Assembly (NCBI GenBank): GCA_019637075.1
Contig: JAHBWI010000005.1
Coordinates: 62,001-126,000, forward strand
Direction: 5' to 3'
DNA from: Nitrospiraceae bacterium
Lineage (GTDB): Bacteria; Nitrospirota; Nitrospiria; Nitrospirales; Nitrospiraceae
DNA length: 64,000 bases
Shown here: one piece after another, positions 9,176-18,733 of the stretch
How the letters are laid out: every line of letters begins with the position of its first letter
How positions within the stretch are numbered: position 1 is the stretch's first letter
Made by a program: the position numbers and the translations under genes
Notes under the pieces: model-generated
The model's database searches: none
What the model saw: only the letters and a program-made list of their open reading frames with translations
Told to the model about the DNA's origin: nothing

Positions 9176-10828
9176 ATGAGCCTGCACAGCCGCGCCGGAC
9201 AACGCCCGCTCCCCGACCAGCTAATCGATCTCAAACAGCTCGAACAGGCCTACTACGAGTTGAGGCCGGACCCTGCCGATCCCCAGCAGCGCGTCGCGTT
9301 CGGCACGAGCGGTCATCGCGGGTCGTCCCTCCGCCGCACCTTCAACGAAGCCCACATTCTGGCGATCACCCAAGCGATTTGCGAATACCGGCACAAGGCC
9401 GGAACGAACGGTCCCCTGTTTGTCGGCAAGGACACCCATGCCCTGTCGGAGCCGGCGATGCGTTCCGCACTCGAAGTCCTGGCGGCCAACGGCGCGGAGG
9501 TTCGCATCGACCGCGACGGCGGCTACACGCCCACCCCGGTCATCTCCCATGCCATTGTCACCTTCAACCGCGAACGGAAATCCGGCTTGGCCGACGGCAT
9601 CGTCATCACACCCTCGCACAATCCCCCGGAAGACGGCGGCTTCAAGTACAACCCGCCCAACGGCGGCCCGGCCGACACCCAGGTCACCAAGGCCATTGAA
9701 GAACGCGCGAACGAATTGCTGGCCTCGAACCTCACGGGCGTCCGCCGGCTCGACTACAAAGAAGCGCGCAAGGCCTCGACGACGAAAACGCACGATTATG
9801 TGGGCCGATACATCGACGACCTGGCGCAGGTGGTGGATCTGGAACCTATCAAGGCGGCGGGACTCAGGCTTGGCATCGATCCGCTCGGCGGCTCGGCGGT
9901 CGCCTACTGGAAACCGATCGCCGAACGGTACGGGCTGAACATCGCGATCGTGAATGAGTCGGTCGATCCCACGTTCCGCTTCATGAGCTTGGACTGGGAC
10001 GGGAAGATCCGAATGGACTGCTCCTCGCCGCACGCCATGGCCTCGCTCATCGGACTCAAGGATCGCTTCGACTTGGCCTTCGGAAACGACACCGATACGG
10101 ATCGCCACGGCATCGTCACGCCGGACGGCGGCCTGATGAATCCGAATCACTATCTTGCCGCATCCATTTCCTACCTCTTCACCCATAGGTCCGGCTGGAA
10201 AGCCACGGCCGGAGTCGGCAAGACCATCGTGAGCAGCAGCCTGATAGACCGGGTCGCGGACGTACTCCAACGGCCGCTGATTGAAGTCCCCGTGGGCTTC
10301 AAGTGGTTTGTCCCCGGCTTGAGCGACGGCTCGCTGGGGTTCGGCGGCGAGGAAAGTGCGGGGGCGGCCTTTTTACGTCGGGACGGCACGACCTGGGTCA
10401 CGGACAAGGATGGGATCATCATGGACCTCCTTGCCGCGGAGATCACGGCGGTCACCGGCAAGAATCCCTTCCAGTTGTACCGCGAATTGACCAGCCAGCT
10501 CGGCGAGCCGGTCTACGAGCGGATCGATGCGGTCGCCACCCGTCAGCAAAAGGCCGTGCTGCAAAAGTTGTCGCCGGACCAGGTGAAGAGCCGAGAATTG
10601 GCCGGAGAGGCGATCACCGCCATGCTCACCGCCGCTCCCGGCAACAAGGCCGCGATCGGAGGGCTCAAGGTCATCACGGCCAACGGCTGGTTTGCCGCGC
10701 GCCCCAGCGGTACGGAAGACGTGTACAAGCTGTACGCGGAAAGCTTCAATGGGCCGGCCCATCTGAGACGGATTCAGGAAGATGCCCAAGCCCTGGTGCA
10801 GCGAGTCTTTGCCGCAGCTGGGGTCTGA
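9176..10828 (+). CDS. pgm: Phosphoglucomutase (alpha-D-glucose phosphate-specific)
   Basis: Pgm interconverts glucose-1-phosphate and glucose-6-phosphate, feeding glycogen and nucleotide-sugar synthesis; the latter would serve the polysaccharide genes of this window. The 550-residue protein has the length and order of the Pgm subgroup. [11 protein letters not shown] (about residues 41-51) begins domain 1, the phosphoserine loop is [13 protein letters not shown] (Ser about 147), the metal loop is NDTDTDRHG (about residue 306), the sugar loop GEESAGAAF follows, and [12 protein letters not shown] near the C-terminus binds phosphate. The start at 9176 is preferred: upstream codons overlap the divergent thioredoxin-fold gene and a strong promoter lies between. 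Confidence 0.92.
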   Translation: MSLHSRAGQRPLPDQLIDLKQLEQAYYELRPDPADPQQRVAFGTSGHRGSSLRRTFNEAHILAITQAICEYRHKAGTNGPLFVGKDTHALSEPAMRSALEVLAANGAEVRIDRDGGYTPTPVISHAIVTFNRERKSGLADGIVITPSHNPPEDGGFKYNPPNGGPADTQVTKAIEERANELLASNLTGVRRLDYKEARKASTTKTHDYVGRYIDDLAQVVDLEPIKAAGLRLGIDPLGGSAVAYWKPIAERYGLNIAIVNESVDPTFRFMSLDWDGKIRMDCSSPHAMASLIGLKDRFDLAFGNDTDTDRHGIVTPDGGLMNPNHYLAASISYLFTHRSGWKATAGVGKTIVSSSLIDRVADVLQRPLIEVPVGFKWFVPGLSDGSLGFGGEESAGAAFLRRDGTTWVTDKDGIIMDLLAAEITAVTGKNPFQLYRELTSQLGEPVYERIDAVATRQQKAVLQKLSPDQVKSRELAGEAITAMLTAAPGNKAAIGGLKVITANGWFAARPSGTEDVYKLYAESFNGPAHLRRIQEDAQALVQRVFAAAGV

Positions 10829-10895
10829 CAGGAGGAGGCTGAACCCCGCACGTGAATGAAAACCACCTGGGTAGCCTTCTGCGCTCGACACCCAC

Positions 10896-11978
10896 TCACT
10901 CTGTCCGAGGGCTCAGCCCCAGAGATCGACGGACGATCGTTGTGAAAGGGTACAGGAACTGAGCCACATAATTGCGTATGACCGCGCCCCCTGCCATCCG
11001 GCGCTCGAGCGGGAAGTCCGGATCCGCAATGCCAGTGGCCGGATAACCGCCATCGCCGCGATAGGCGGTGCCGAAGAGTTGATCCCAGAAGCTAAAGATG
11101 ACCCCGAAGTTCTTATCGCGATGCTGCGGTTCGATCGAGTGATGGATACGATGAAACTGGGGCGACACCAGTATGTACCGCAGGATACCGAGATCGGCCT
11201 TGATGTTGGCATGGTAGAACTTCGGGTACCATTTTAAGAGCAAGGCGAAGGAGACAGCCATGGGCGCGTCTACGGCAAACATGAACATCGGGATGCACAC
11301 CAGACAGTTGGCAATAATCTCATCCATGAGATGGACGCGATCGTCCGTAAACAGATTCATATCCGGTTGAGAGTGATGCACGGCATGGAAGCACCAGAAT
11401 ACCCACACCTTGTGACGAACCAGATGGTGAAACCAGTCCAAGAAATCATTCACCAGGAGAACCAGGACGATTTTTGCACCGAGCGACCACGACTGGATCG
11501 CGCTGATGGACAACAGGCTCAAGTGGCGTTGGTACAGATCATGGAGCCCCTGCATCACGACGGAGATGACGACCACCGTCAGAAACCCATGCACGAGAAA
11601 CCAACAAAGATCCTGAATCAGGCCGACCGAGAATATCCGCTGTTGCGGGCGTGCGGGGAAAAGGCGTTCCAACATGAGTAAGAGACCGAGGACTGCATAG
11701 AGGTATGGATCGAGCAGGGGCTTGACGATCAGACTGGGCCAGACATTGAGCATGGTCCAGATGAAATGTTGCACGGACCTCGGCGCCCAGGCGAGGAATA
11801 GACGTCGAACATCCGCCACGATCCCCTGCAGGTCGCATTCACGGCACAAAATAAGAACGGCAGCGACTGCAGTGAGCGACAGCAGGATAAGGCCTCCGAG
11901 GCGGGCGCGGGCCTGCAAGGCGGATGCGTTCCCTCTCTTGCCGAGTATTTCGAAGCCTGGCAATTTATCATCACCCAT
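10896..11978 (-). CDS. Fatty acid hydroxylase / sterol desaturase family membrane protein
   Basis: The product of 360 residues starts at ATG 11978, supported by a GGAGGA site ten bases upstream; longer in-frame versions have no such signal. It has several membrane segments and the His-rich clusters of the superfamily that bind a di-iron centre: DWFHHLVRHK, FHAVHHS and, later, RIHHSIEPQHRDKNFG. Members hydroxylate or desaturate lipid chains or sterols at the membrane. The natural lipid here cannot be told from sequence; hopanoid or fatty acyl modification are both possible. It follows the glycosyltransferase gene by 50 bases on the same strand, so the two may be cotranscribed. Confidence 0.85.
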   Translation of the reverse strand: MGDDKLPGFEILGKRGNASALQARARLGGLILLSLTAVAAVLILCRECDLQGIVADVRRLFLAWAPRSVQHFIWTMLNVWPSLIVKPLLDPYLYAVLGLLLMLERLFPARPQQRIFSVGLIQDLCWFLVHGFLTVVVISVVMQGLHDLYQRHLSLLSISAIQSWSLGAKIVLVLLVNDFLDWFHHLVRHKVWVFWCFHAVHHSQPDMNLFTDDRVHLMDEIIANCLVCIPMFMFAVDAPMAVSFALLLKWYPKFYHANIKADLGILRYILVSPQFHRIHHSIEPQHRDKNFGVIFSFWDQLFGTAYRGDGGYPATGIADPDFPLERRMAGGAVIRNYVAQFLYPFTTIVRRSLGLSPRTE

Positions 11979-12028
11979 CGTAAGACGAATCCTCCAATGT
12001 CCATGGACCCGGCGCTCCGTATCCAGGC

Positions 12029-13267
12029 CTAGGCAACCTCCATCCTGTGAAGGACTCGCTTGCCTGCATACCTCACCGCCCCAACCAACCGATGATGGGC
12101 ATGCCGAAGATCCTGCAACAGACAATGCCCACCCACATAGACCGCCAGTCGAGGAGAGTTCGACTCCCATAGCGCCGCCGCCGCTTCAGCGAGGAGGTCG
12201 CCCACCAGCCGTTTGTGGCTCTGCCGAATGCGCACTGAGGTCTGTTTCCCATTGGAATCGTTGCGTAAATCCTCGCCGAAGTCATGGATCGCGGCGATGG
12301 GAGCGGCAGACAGGGACGCCAGTTCCCGCGCCACACGATAAAGATGGACTCGAATCGAGGCGGTTTCCAGCATTTCAGGAGCCTCATGCGCGACTGCCCT
12401 CACATGGTCTCTCACCGCTGACAAGCCGCCGAAATGCCAGAGTTGCTCGGCAAGCATGGCCAACCCAGCGGCACGCGCCTCATGTTGAAGCCTGTCATAC
12501 TGCGCCCTCGGCAGCAGATCCAGCGCACGGTCGACCACGCGACGCAACGCGCCAACGGCTACCCCGTTTCGTATATTCGTCACCCACATGCCGCCGGCGA
12601 GTAGGCGTCCGTAACACACGGGACCGGGAACGAACTTCCAGGCGACGTGAAACGCCAAACGAAGCGCCATGTCGTTATGCTCGAGCGTCGGAAGGAATTC
12701 ATCGAACAGCCCGGCTGCCTCGAAGGCCGTCCGCCGCACTAACCACGTATCCACGTTGTGGATGTCTTCCGACAGGGTGAGAAATGTTTCAAACACGCGA
12801 CCGGACGGACATGTGGCCGGCCAGATCGTTGTGTGACCAGTCTCCGTGACCACGATCCCCTGACCATAGATCACCCCGATCTCCGGCTGTGCTTCGAAAA
12901 TCGGCACCTGGACCCGCAATCGATGGGGAAGCCACATGTCATCGTCGTCAAGAAACGCGAGATACTGCCCGGTGCTGGCGGTGATGCCCACATTTCGTGC
13001 GACCGACACATTCTGTTTGTGGTCGAGCCGAATGTACTTCACATCAGGGTATTGTCGTGCCACGTCTGGAGTGGCATCCGTCGAGGCGTCATCGACCACG
13101 ATGGTTTCCAGGTCGAACAGTGTTCCCGCCCCCTCTTGCGCGAGCACCGACGCAATCGCTCCACCGAGCAGGCCCGCCCGGTTACGTGTCGGAAGAATCA
13201 CGCTCACCAACGGTCGATGCATATGATCGGACAGAGGCCTCGGAGGGTTCGCGAAGATGGACATCAT
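12029..13267 (-). CDS. Family 2 glycosyltransferase
   Basis: This 412-residue protein has a GT-A fold N-terminal domain: VSVILPTRNRAGLL (about residues 21-34), IVVDDASTDATPD (about 56-68) and the metal-binding acidic run FLDDDDMW (about 109-116). The C-terminal 200 residues are helical, Arg-rich and not recognisable to me. No membrane segments are seen, so it acts in the cytoplasm, transferring a sugar from a nucleotide donor to an unknown acceptor. The start is uncertain: ATG codons at 13267 and 13264 lack a clear ribosome site and MHRPLVSV at 13219 is an alternative. It lies upstream of the fatty acid hydroxylase gene. Confidence 0.88.
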   Translation of the reverse strand: MMSIFANPPRPLSDHMHRPLVSVILPTRNRAGLLGGAIASVLAQEGAGTLFDLETIVVDDASTDATPDVARQYPDVKYIRLDHKQNVSVARNVGITASTGQYLAFLDDDDMWLPHRLRVQVPIFEAQPEIGVIYGQGIVVTETGHTTIWPATCPSGRVFETFLTLSEDIHNVDTWLVRRTAFEAAGLFDEFLPTLEHNDMALRLAFHVAWKFVPGPVCYGRLLAGGMWVTNIRNGVAVGALRRVVDRALDLLPRAQYDRLQHEARAAGLAMLAEQLWHFGGLSAVRDHVRAVAHEAPEMLETASIRVHLYRVARELASLSAAPIAAIHDFGEDLRNDSNGKQTSVRIRQSHKRLVGDLLAEAAAALWESNSPRLAVYVGGHCLLQDLRHAHHRLVGAVRYAGKRVLHRMEVA

Positions 13268-13581
13268 GCGTTCGACGGTCGCTGCGAATCCAATGAAAAG
13301 AGAAGATGTTCCGGACGGCCACCCCGAAACTTCATCGTCAAAATCCTACTATCCGATGTATCACGCCACAACAAAATATACCTTTTCGATGCAGTATCGG
13401 TCGGAAAAACGCGGAAACAAACCAGATGGCAGGGCACGTTCTCTTTGGTTTTCTGAATCGGAATTCACGATATGGAGGGGGAAGGATTATCCAGGACACA
13501 TCGTGAAGCAATTCTTTACCGTTGCCGTGGTCTGATCAGGCTCCATGACGAGGTTCGGACCGCCAGGTATACTTAGACCGT
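13268..13581. other. Divergent intergenic region
   Basis: About 310 bases separate the divergent glycosyltransferase and NlpC/P60-like genes. The stretch is richer in A and T than its neighbours, as expected for promoters. Short open frames in it have no ribosome sites or recognisable products. I see no RNA gene or repeat. Confidence 0.55.
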
Positions 13582-14256
13582 ATGCCGATGCGCTTCCCCC
13601 TTATGCCCTACATCCTGCTCGCCCTGACGGTGTTGGGCTGTGTCGGCCCGACCGCCGAGCGCCATCGGACTGCGGTGGCCCCCCTCCCGGATTGTTGTCG
13701 GGCGATGAAGCCCAGCCGGAACCAGGCGGCGATCGTCCAAACGGCTGCCGGTTTGGTCGGTGCGACGACGATCGAAAGCAACGGTCAGCGGATCCGCTAC
13801 GACTGCGCCGGCGTCACGCGGGCCATCTACCTGGCCCACGGGATCGATCTCTACCAAGGCTCCGATGGGAATGGGACGGACAACGGCGTTCGGCTCATTC
13901 ACAATCATCTGCGCAACCAAGGCCGGCTCCACCGAGGGCCCGGTGTACACGCCGGGGACTTGGTGTTTTTTGACAATACCTGGGACTACAACGGGGATGG
14001 AGTGGTGAACGATCCCCTCACCCATGTCGGCATCGTCGAGCATGTGGAATCCGATGGGACGATCGTCTTCATCAGCCGCGTGGCGGACTCCATCCAACGC
14101 TACCGGATGAACCTTGCACAACCCGGCATCCACCGTGCGCAAAACGGACGAGTGCTGAACGACTATATGCGCCGCAAACGCTGGCAGGACGGAGGCGATA
14201 CCCTGTATCTCACCGGACAGTTGTTTGCGGGATTCGGGACGAGAATTGTAGAGTGA
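13582..14256 (+). CDS. NlpC/P60-like lipoprotein peptidase
   Basis: The 224-residue product has a lipoprotein signal (hydrophobic segment then LTVLGC, Cys about residue 20). The mature part resembles a papain-like NlpC/P60 or CHAP fold: [16 protein letters not shown] (about residues 73-88) supplies the catalytic cysteine and helix, GDLVFFDN (about 126-133) is the characteristic strand, and [10 protein letters not shown] (about 149-158) supplies the catalytic histidine. Such enzymes cut peptidoglycan stem peptides in the periplasm. EF-hand-like Asp/Gly runs ([18 protein letters not shown]) flank the core and could bind calcium. Its stop codon overlaps a GTG in front of yacG, suggesting cotranscription. 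Confidence 0.75.
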   Translation: MPMRFPLMPYILLALTVLGCVGPTAERHRTAVAPLPDCCRAMKPSRNQAAIVQTAAGLVGATTIESNGQRIRYDCAGVTRAIYLAHGIDLYQGSDGNGTDNGVRLIHNHLRNQGRLHRGPGVHAGDLVFFDNTWDYNGDGVVNDPLTHVGIVEHVESDGTIVFISRVADSIQRYRMNLAQPGIHRAQNGRVLNDYMRRKRWQDGGDTLYLTGQLFAGFGTRIVE

Positions 14257-14261
14257 GGGTG

Positions 14262-14483
14262 ATGAGTCAGACCCCGCAAACAGACCGCGAGAACCAACCG
14301 ACCAAATCCCTGAGCCCCTGCCCGGAATGCCGGACACCGACTGCCTGGCGCGACAATCCCTGGCGTCCCTTCTGTTCCGAGCGTTGCCAGCTGCTTGACC
14401 TTGGCGCCTGGGCCGGGGAGCAGTACCGAGTCGCAGGCCCCAGCCTCACAGTCCCAACCTCGGAGTCTCCTTCCGAGGATTGA
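14262..14483 (+). CDS. yacG: DNA gyrase inhibitor YacG-like zinc protein
   Basis: The 73-residue protein has the four-cysteine zinc site of YacG: CPECRTP near residue 20 and [14 protein letters not shown] near residue 42, with the [14 protein letters not shown] pattern typical of the family. YacG binds the GyrB subunit and inhibits gyrase in E. coli; whether it does so here is inferred from homology. The start is set at ATG 14262, with a purine-rich stretch upstream; a GTG at 14253 overlapping the previous stop codon is an alternative giving three more residues. The C-terminal tail is Ser/Pro-rich and probably disordered. Confidence 0.85.
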   Translation: MSQTPQTDRENQPTKSLSPCPECRTPTAWRDNPWRPFCSERCQLLDLGAWAGEQYRVAGPSLTVPTSESPSED

Positions 14484-14492
14484 GGCTAGCGC

Positions 14493-14858
14493 CTATTCAC
14501 ACCGGCAGTTCGCCTTGTATTCAGTACACATCGGACCGAAGTTCTTCACACAATCGCAGCTGCACTTCGGCGTCTGGTCGGCTGGACAGGTGATCTGACA
14601 GGTTTGCTTGATCCCCATGCCGCAAGACACGATTTCGCAGGAGTTCGATCCTTCGGCCATGAGCAACGGCGGCGTCTTGGCTGGACCATGCCCCGGCAGG
14701 TGATTTTTCGGTGCGGTGGTCCCCGGCACCGGGGTCATCCGAGGGGCTGACTCCGCGTCAGGCTCCGCCGACCAGGCCATTCCCGCCGCGGAGAAAAGCC
14801 CCACGAACAACAGACCCAGCAACGCCCCACGCAACCTGCGCACTCCATGTTTCGTCAT
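14493..14858 (-). CDS. Small Cys-rich secreted protein
   Basis: The product of 121 residues starts at ATG 14858, supported by a GGAGGGG site; the frame extends further upstream but without signals. A basic N-terminus and hydrophobic core (LLGLLFVGLFSAAGMAWSA) form a signal peptide, followed by a Pro/Thr-rich linker and a C-terminal domain with ten cysteines in about fifty residues (CEIVSCGMGIKQTCQITC, then CSCDC, C, CRC). The cysteine density suggests a disulfide-stabilised or metal-binding periplasmic domain. I do not recognise the family. The gene is convergent with yacG, with only nine bases between them. Confidence 0.65.
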   Translation of the reverse strand: MTKHGVRRLRGALLGLLFVGLFSAAGMAWSAEPDAESAPRMTPVPGTTAPKNHLPGHGPAKTPPLLMAEGSNSCEIVSCGMGIKQTCQITCPADQTPKCSCDCVKNFGPMCTEYKANCRCE

Positions 14859-15005
14859 AGTCCCCTCCAGGTGAGTCGCCGTAGGATAGGCAGGCGCCAG
14901 GCCAAAATCAAGCCGGGCTCGGCGACTCCTGTCCCGGCACATTCGGGAATAACCCTGAGCTTGAGGCAGAATGCGGAAGGACTTGCCCAACCTCGCATGA
15001 GTTGA

Positions 15006-16229
15006 TCACGGCTTCACGCAATCCAGGCTCGGGTATCGCCCGGCAACGAACATCGGATCACTGATACGCCACCATCGCTCGACGACGGTCGCATAGAGGC
15101 TGCGATAGTCAATCCTATGTTTGAGGTCTCCATCCTGAAGATCGCTGAGAGAGGGCTGCGCCCCATAGAGCCCTCCCTTGACCCGCCCCCCAATGAGGAA
15201 GTGCGGCGCTGCGGTGCCATGGTCCGTTCCGGCGCTGGCATTCTCCCCCACTCGGCGGCCGAACTCCGAATAGGTCATGATCAGCAGATCCTGCCACCGC
15301 CCCTGCCGGACCGCTGCCTGGCGAAACATCGCCAATCCCTGCGCCAGCTCTTCCAGCAACCGCTGGTGGGTGGGACGTTGTCCGGCATGGGTATCGAATC
15401 CCCCGTGGGTCACCTTGATCACCGCCACCGGCACGCGCGCGGCGATCAGCTGCGCCGCCACCTGCAGTTGTCGTCCGATGTTGGTGACGGGAAAGTCGAC
15501 ATCGAGATCGGGCACCTGCTTCATTCTCACCCGCAGATCACCGACCGCATGGGAAATCTCGCGCTGGACCTCCAGGATATGGGCCAACGCTCGATTCCCA
15601 CCGACCGAGGCGACCGGATGAACCATTGCCGCTTGAGTCAGGAATTCTTCGGGCTCGCGCAATGCAATCGCGCGGGCATGACCGCCGGCCAACGGTCCCC
15701 CGTCTCCCTTGCCCAACAGTATTCCATCTGCCGCAAAATCGGCCGGTACGGAAGCCCGCTCGAACAGCCTGGCCAACCACCCTTCATCCAAAACTTGATC
15801 ACTATCCGACGCGGTGTCCCAGATTTCGATCGAACGAAAGTGAGACCGGTTGGGCTTAGGGTAGCCGACGCCCGCCACAATCGCGCATTCGTTCGCCTCC
15901 CACATCGGCATGAGCGGCGTGAGCGCAGGATGAAGCCCCAGGCTCGGCGACAATTGGCGGACCTGCTCGCGAGGGATGGCCAATTTCGGACGAGCACGAT
16001 AGTACGCGCCATCGGCATACGGCACCACCGTATTGAGCCCATCGTTTCCACCGTGCAGCTCGACGAGGAGCAACACACGCTGATATGGCGATCCGGCCGG
16101 AGCGTGGCCGTCCCCCTGCGCGGCCCAGAGTCGTTGAAACCAAGACGGAGACAGTAGCAGCCATGGGATCGCGGCGGCGCTACGGAGGATTTCGCGGCGG
16201 CTCACTCCTTCTCGCATGCTGGTCCTCAT
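15006..16229 (-). CDS. DUF1501 family Tat-exported protein
   Basis: This 407-residue protein begins with a twin-arginine signal (SRREILRSAAAIPWLLL, about residues 10-26), so it is exported folded. The mature part has the DUF1501 pattern: LLVELHGGNDGLNTVVPY (about 52-69), AIVAGVGYP, and a late TYSEFGRRVGENASAGTDHG with the histidine and acidic residues of an alkaline-phosphatase-like fold. The family is related to sulfatase folds, but its substrates are undefined. The start codon overlaps the stop of the DUF1800 gene by four bases, the standard pairing of these two families, which suggests they form one extracytoplasmic system. Confidence 0.88.
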   Translation of the reverse strand: MRTSMREGVSRREILRSAAAIPWLLLSPSWFQRLWAAQGDGHAPAGSPYQRVLLLVELHGGNDGLNTVVPYADGAYYRARPKLAIPREQVRQLSPSLGLHPALTPLMPMWEANECAIVAGVGYPKPNRSHFRSIEIWDTASDSDQVLDEGWLARLFERASVPADFAADGILLGKGDGGPLAGGHARAIALREPEEFLTQAAMVHPVASVGGNRALAHILEVQREISHAVGDLRVRMKQVPDLDVDFPVTNIGRQLQVAAQLIAARVPVAVIKVTHGGFDTHAGQRPTHQRLLEELAQGLAMFRQAAVRQGRWQDLLIMTYSEFGRRVGENASAGTDHGTAAPHFLIGGRVKGGLYGAQPSLSDLQDGDLKHRIDYRSLYATVVERWWRISDPMFVAGRYPSLDCVKP

Positions 16230-17548
16230 TTCAGTTGATAGACGGGATCCGTGACCAGGTGAACCACGGACTGCGCCCGCTCCTCGTCGGCAGAAAGCGG
16301 AGAGACCGGTGGCAGCGGCAGTAACGTGGCCTGCACGACGTCGATCGGCTCAACCGCTTGCCAGGTACTGCCGATGCCATGCCCCAGTTCACCCATCGTC
16401 ATCGGATGGCCAAGTTCATGCCCTCGGATGCTTCGGTGTAGCAATTGAGTTCGGACCAACAACGTCGTCGCCGTGATCCATCTAGCCCCGCCAGGCCAAC
16501 CCTTGACGTTGGGGGGGTCGAACAGATCCTGGCCGAGCCTGCGGCCGTATCGGATGAACGGGAGTGGATCATCGTCCGGCAACCCAAACAATTTCGCGGT
16601 CCCGACCATCAACTCCACCGGGGACTTGATCATCGCGCCCCGTTCTTCAGGAATCCAAAACCGCTCGTTCAAAAAGATGGCGCGCAGGACCGGCGTAATC
16701 TCGTACCGCTCTTGCGTGAACAGGGTCGCCAGCCGTTCGACCTCAGCCGCCGCCGGTTCCTCCGACACAAACTCCCGCCAGAGTTTCACCACGAGATGCC
16801 GAGCCGTCTGAGGATCGTCCAACGTCAGGGCCAAAATGTCGTCTCCCTCGAAGGCTCCGCTCTTGCCGAAGACGAGTTTCCTTCCGTCGTCGTGCTGGAT
16901 CGGATCCACACGGAACGCCCCGGTTCGATGGTCGACATGCCACCCACTGAACGCGCGCGCCGCTTCTTTGATATCCCGTTCGGTATAGTGTCCTTCGCCC
17001 AACGTGAACAATTCGAACAGTTCCCTGGAGAAATTCTCGTTCGGATGGTCTTTGCGATTGGTCTGCGTGTCGAGGTAGAGAACCATCGCGGGATTCTTCG
17101 CAATGGCCTTCAGCATGTCGCCGAAGGAGCCGAGGGCATGGAGGCGAAGCAGAACATTTTGCCAATACAGAAATCCCGGCCACTTGACCTTGTGGAGGCT
17201 GGAGGTGAAGTGGTTGTGCCAGAAGAGCGTCATCCGCTCGAGGATGGGGCTCTTGGTCGCCCGTAGCTCCCGATACCACCAGCCCTTCAGCTCCAACCCC
17301 TCCAGTTTTCGTTCCTCGCGGAAGGCCCGCTTGTCCATCTCGCTCCAGTACTTGCGATCCCTCGGCAAGGGCGGCAATCGGTGGATCCAAGTCGGTGGCG
17401 GTGTGTGCGCCTTCGTGGAAGGGACGGCCAGGATGTGGGCCACGGCCGCCGCCCGATCGAGCGGCATGAGCCGGCGGATCTCATCAGGCGTGGCGCCGAA
17501 TCCCGTGCGGGACAGGAGATGGCGGGCCTCATCGAAGGAGAGCGGCAT
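16226..17548 (-). CDS. DUF1800 family protein
   Basis: The 440-residue product carries the DUF1800 hallmarks: an N-terminal AxHLLxRTGFG segment (ARHLLSRTGFGATPDEI, about residues 8-24), LFWHNHFTSS (about 108-117), ENFSRELFELFTLGEGHYTE (about 171-190) and NVKGWPGG near the C-terminus. The family is almost always encoded next to DUF1501, as here with a four-base overlap. Function is unknown; links to exported or surface polymers have been proposed from context. No clear signal peptide is visible at this start, which is unusual for a partner of an exported protein. Confidence 0.88.
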   Translation of the reverse strand: MPLSFDEARHLLSRTGFGATPDEIRRLMPLDRAAAVAHILAVPSTKAHTPPPTWIHRLPPLPRDRKYWSEMDKRAFREERKLEGLELKGWWYRELRATKSPILERMTLFWHNHFTSSLHKVKWPGFLYWQNVLLRLHALGSFGDMLKAIAKNPAMVLYLDTQTNRKDHPNENFSRELFELFTLGEGHYTERDIKEAARAFSGWHVDHRTGAFRVDPIQHDDGRKLVFGKSGAFEGDDILALTLDDPQTARHLVVKLWREFVSEEPAAAEVERLATLFTQERYEITPVLRAIFLNERFWIPEERGAMIKSPVELMVGTAKLFGLPDDDPLPFIRYGRRLGQDLFDPPNVKGWPGGARWITATTLLVRTQLLHRSIRGHELGHPMTMGELGHGIGSTWQAVEPIDVVQATLLPLPPVSPLSADEERAQSVVHLVTDPVYQLK

Positions 17549-17750
17549 GGGAATGCCTCAGCGATATCCAGTGGGGACTGATCACCTCAACGAGCAACCG
17601 ATCGTTCCGTTGACAGAAGACCTTGAGGAAACAGGAGCAGCCGATGACGATGTTTCGGGTCGATTGTTTCACGGAACTGAATCGTTTGATAGACTGAATG
17701 TGCGGGGCAGCTATCGGGCCTCGTGCCTTTCCAGCTGCAAGGAGACCCCG

Positions 17751-18077
17751 ATGATTGAGTTGCGCCAGCAGCGCCGGATTCCGGTCAACATGCAGGTCAT
17801 CTTTGCCCACGCCGGAGCCACCAGCCTGAAGCAAGGGACCCTCTTCGACCTCTCGACCGGCGGCTGTGCGGTCGCGACGACGGTCGCGGTGCCTCCCGGT
17901 GTCCCCCTGAGTCTCTTGATCGAAGGCCAAGATCTCGGCACCCCGATTCGCATTCCCACCGCGACCGTCCGCTGGACCAAACTTGGGGAGTTCGGTGTGG
18001 AGTTCCTGGCGCTGCCCGAATTGGAACGCCGACGCCTGTATCGACTGATCGACTACCTCCGCCCCTCCACCACGTAG
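17751..18077 (+). CDS. PilZ domain protein
   Basis: The 108-residue protein starts at ATG 17751 with an AAGGAGA ribosome site. It is a single PilZ domain: the RxxxR element is RQQRRIPVN (residues 5-13), and the DxSxxG element is FDLSTGGCAV (about 42-51). These are the two cyclic-di-GMP-binding motifs. The protein probably senses c-di-GMP and acts through a partner; in Gram-negative bacteria such proteins control motility or polysaccharide export. The partner is unknown, but the exopolysaccharide region of this window is a natural candidate target. It is divergent from the DUF1800 gene. Confidence 0.85.
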   Translation: MIELRQQRRIPVNMQVIFAHAGATSLKQGTLFDLSTGGCAVATTVAVPPGVPLSLLIEGQDLGTPIRIPTATVRWTKLGEFGVEFLALPELERRRLYRLIDYLRPSTT

Positions 18078-18287
18078 TCCTGAACAGTCCTGCCGACTGC
18101 TGCAAATGCCCCCGCAGCCTCCAGCCCGCGTCTCCATTGACTCCGCTGGTCGCATCTCGCCGGATGTAGGCGAACCGAATACGGCCATTCGTACAGAATA
18201 TGACGCACAAGAAACGGAGCGACGAGGGTTGGGGCATGGGCTCCAAGCCGACGCTCTACAGCGAAACCCAGAGAGGTAGTCTTGTGT

Positions 18288-18701
18288 TCAGCAGGGAATG
18301 TTGATCGCGGGATCGCAGAACAACGGGGGAATGACGGGCGGGCGCATGTAGCGGGAGGCGGGATCCTGAGATCCCAGGGGTTGGTTCAAGGCGGGACCAC
18401 CGGTCATACCCGGCAGCCCGGCCCCGATGCTGCCGAACGACTTCCCTTGGCTGGATGGAAGTGTCGAAACCTGCGGCGCACTGGCACCGGATGCGGTCGA
18501 GGTGATGGTCGCGGAATTCGCCGGTGCGGGCAAAGTCCCAAGTAACGGAGGATTCTGCCCCGGCGGGGTCTGTGGCAACGAGGGGGAGGACGAACTTTGA
18601 GCCTGGGCCATGCCGGAACACAGCAGCAACGCCACCCCCACGGCCTGCGCCGAGAGGGCCGTCAATGCGAGCGTCCTGTTTCCTTGGCCACGGAATCCCA
18701 T
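18288..18701 (-). CDS. Pro/Ser-rich secreted protein of unknown function
   Basis: The product of 137 residues starts at ATG 18701 behind an AAGGTG site. It has a long signal peptide (hydrophobic core LTALSAQAVGVALLLCSGMAQAQ) and a mature part dominated by Ser, Pro, Thr and Gly with no recognisable domain, so it is probably disordered. Two cysteines near the C-terminus (PLFCDP and INIPC) could form a disulfide. It follows the topoisomerase VI A gene by 32 bases on the same strand. Homology cannot be judged from such a low-complexity sequence, and the gene call rests on the signal peptide and codon use. Confidence 0.55.
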   Translation of the reverse strand: MGFRGQGNRTLALTALSAQAVGVALLLCSGMAQAQSSSSPSLPQTPPGQNPPLLGTLPAPANSATITSTASGASAPQVSTLPSSQGKSFGSIGAGLPGMTGGPALNQPLGSQDPASRYMRPPVIPPLFCDPAINIPC

Positions 18702-18733
18702 CTCGAACACCTTGCTGGTACGTCTCAAGCCGC

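Noticed and set aside
14458-14478. Short hairpin (CCTCGGA/TCCGAGG) as terminator of yacG
   Set aside because: It lies inside the coding sequence and is not followed by a T-run; chance pairing in GC-rich sequence is likely.
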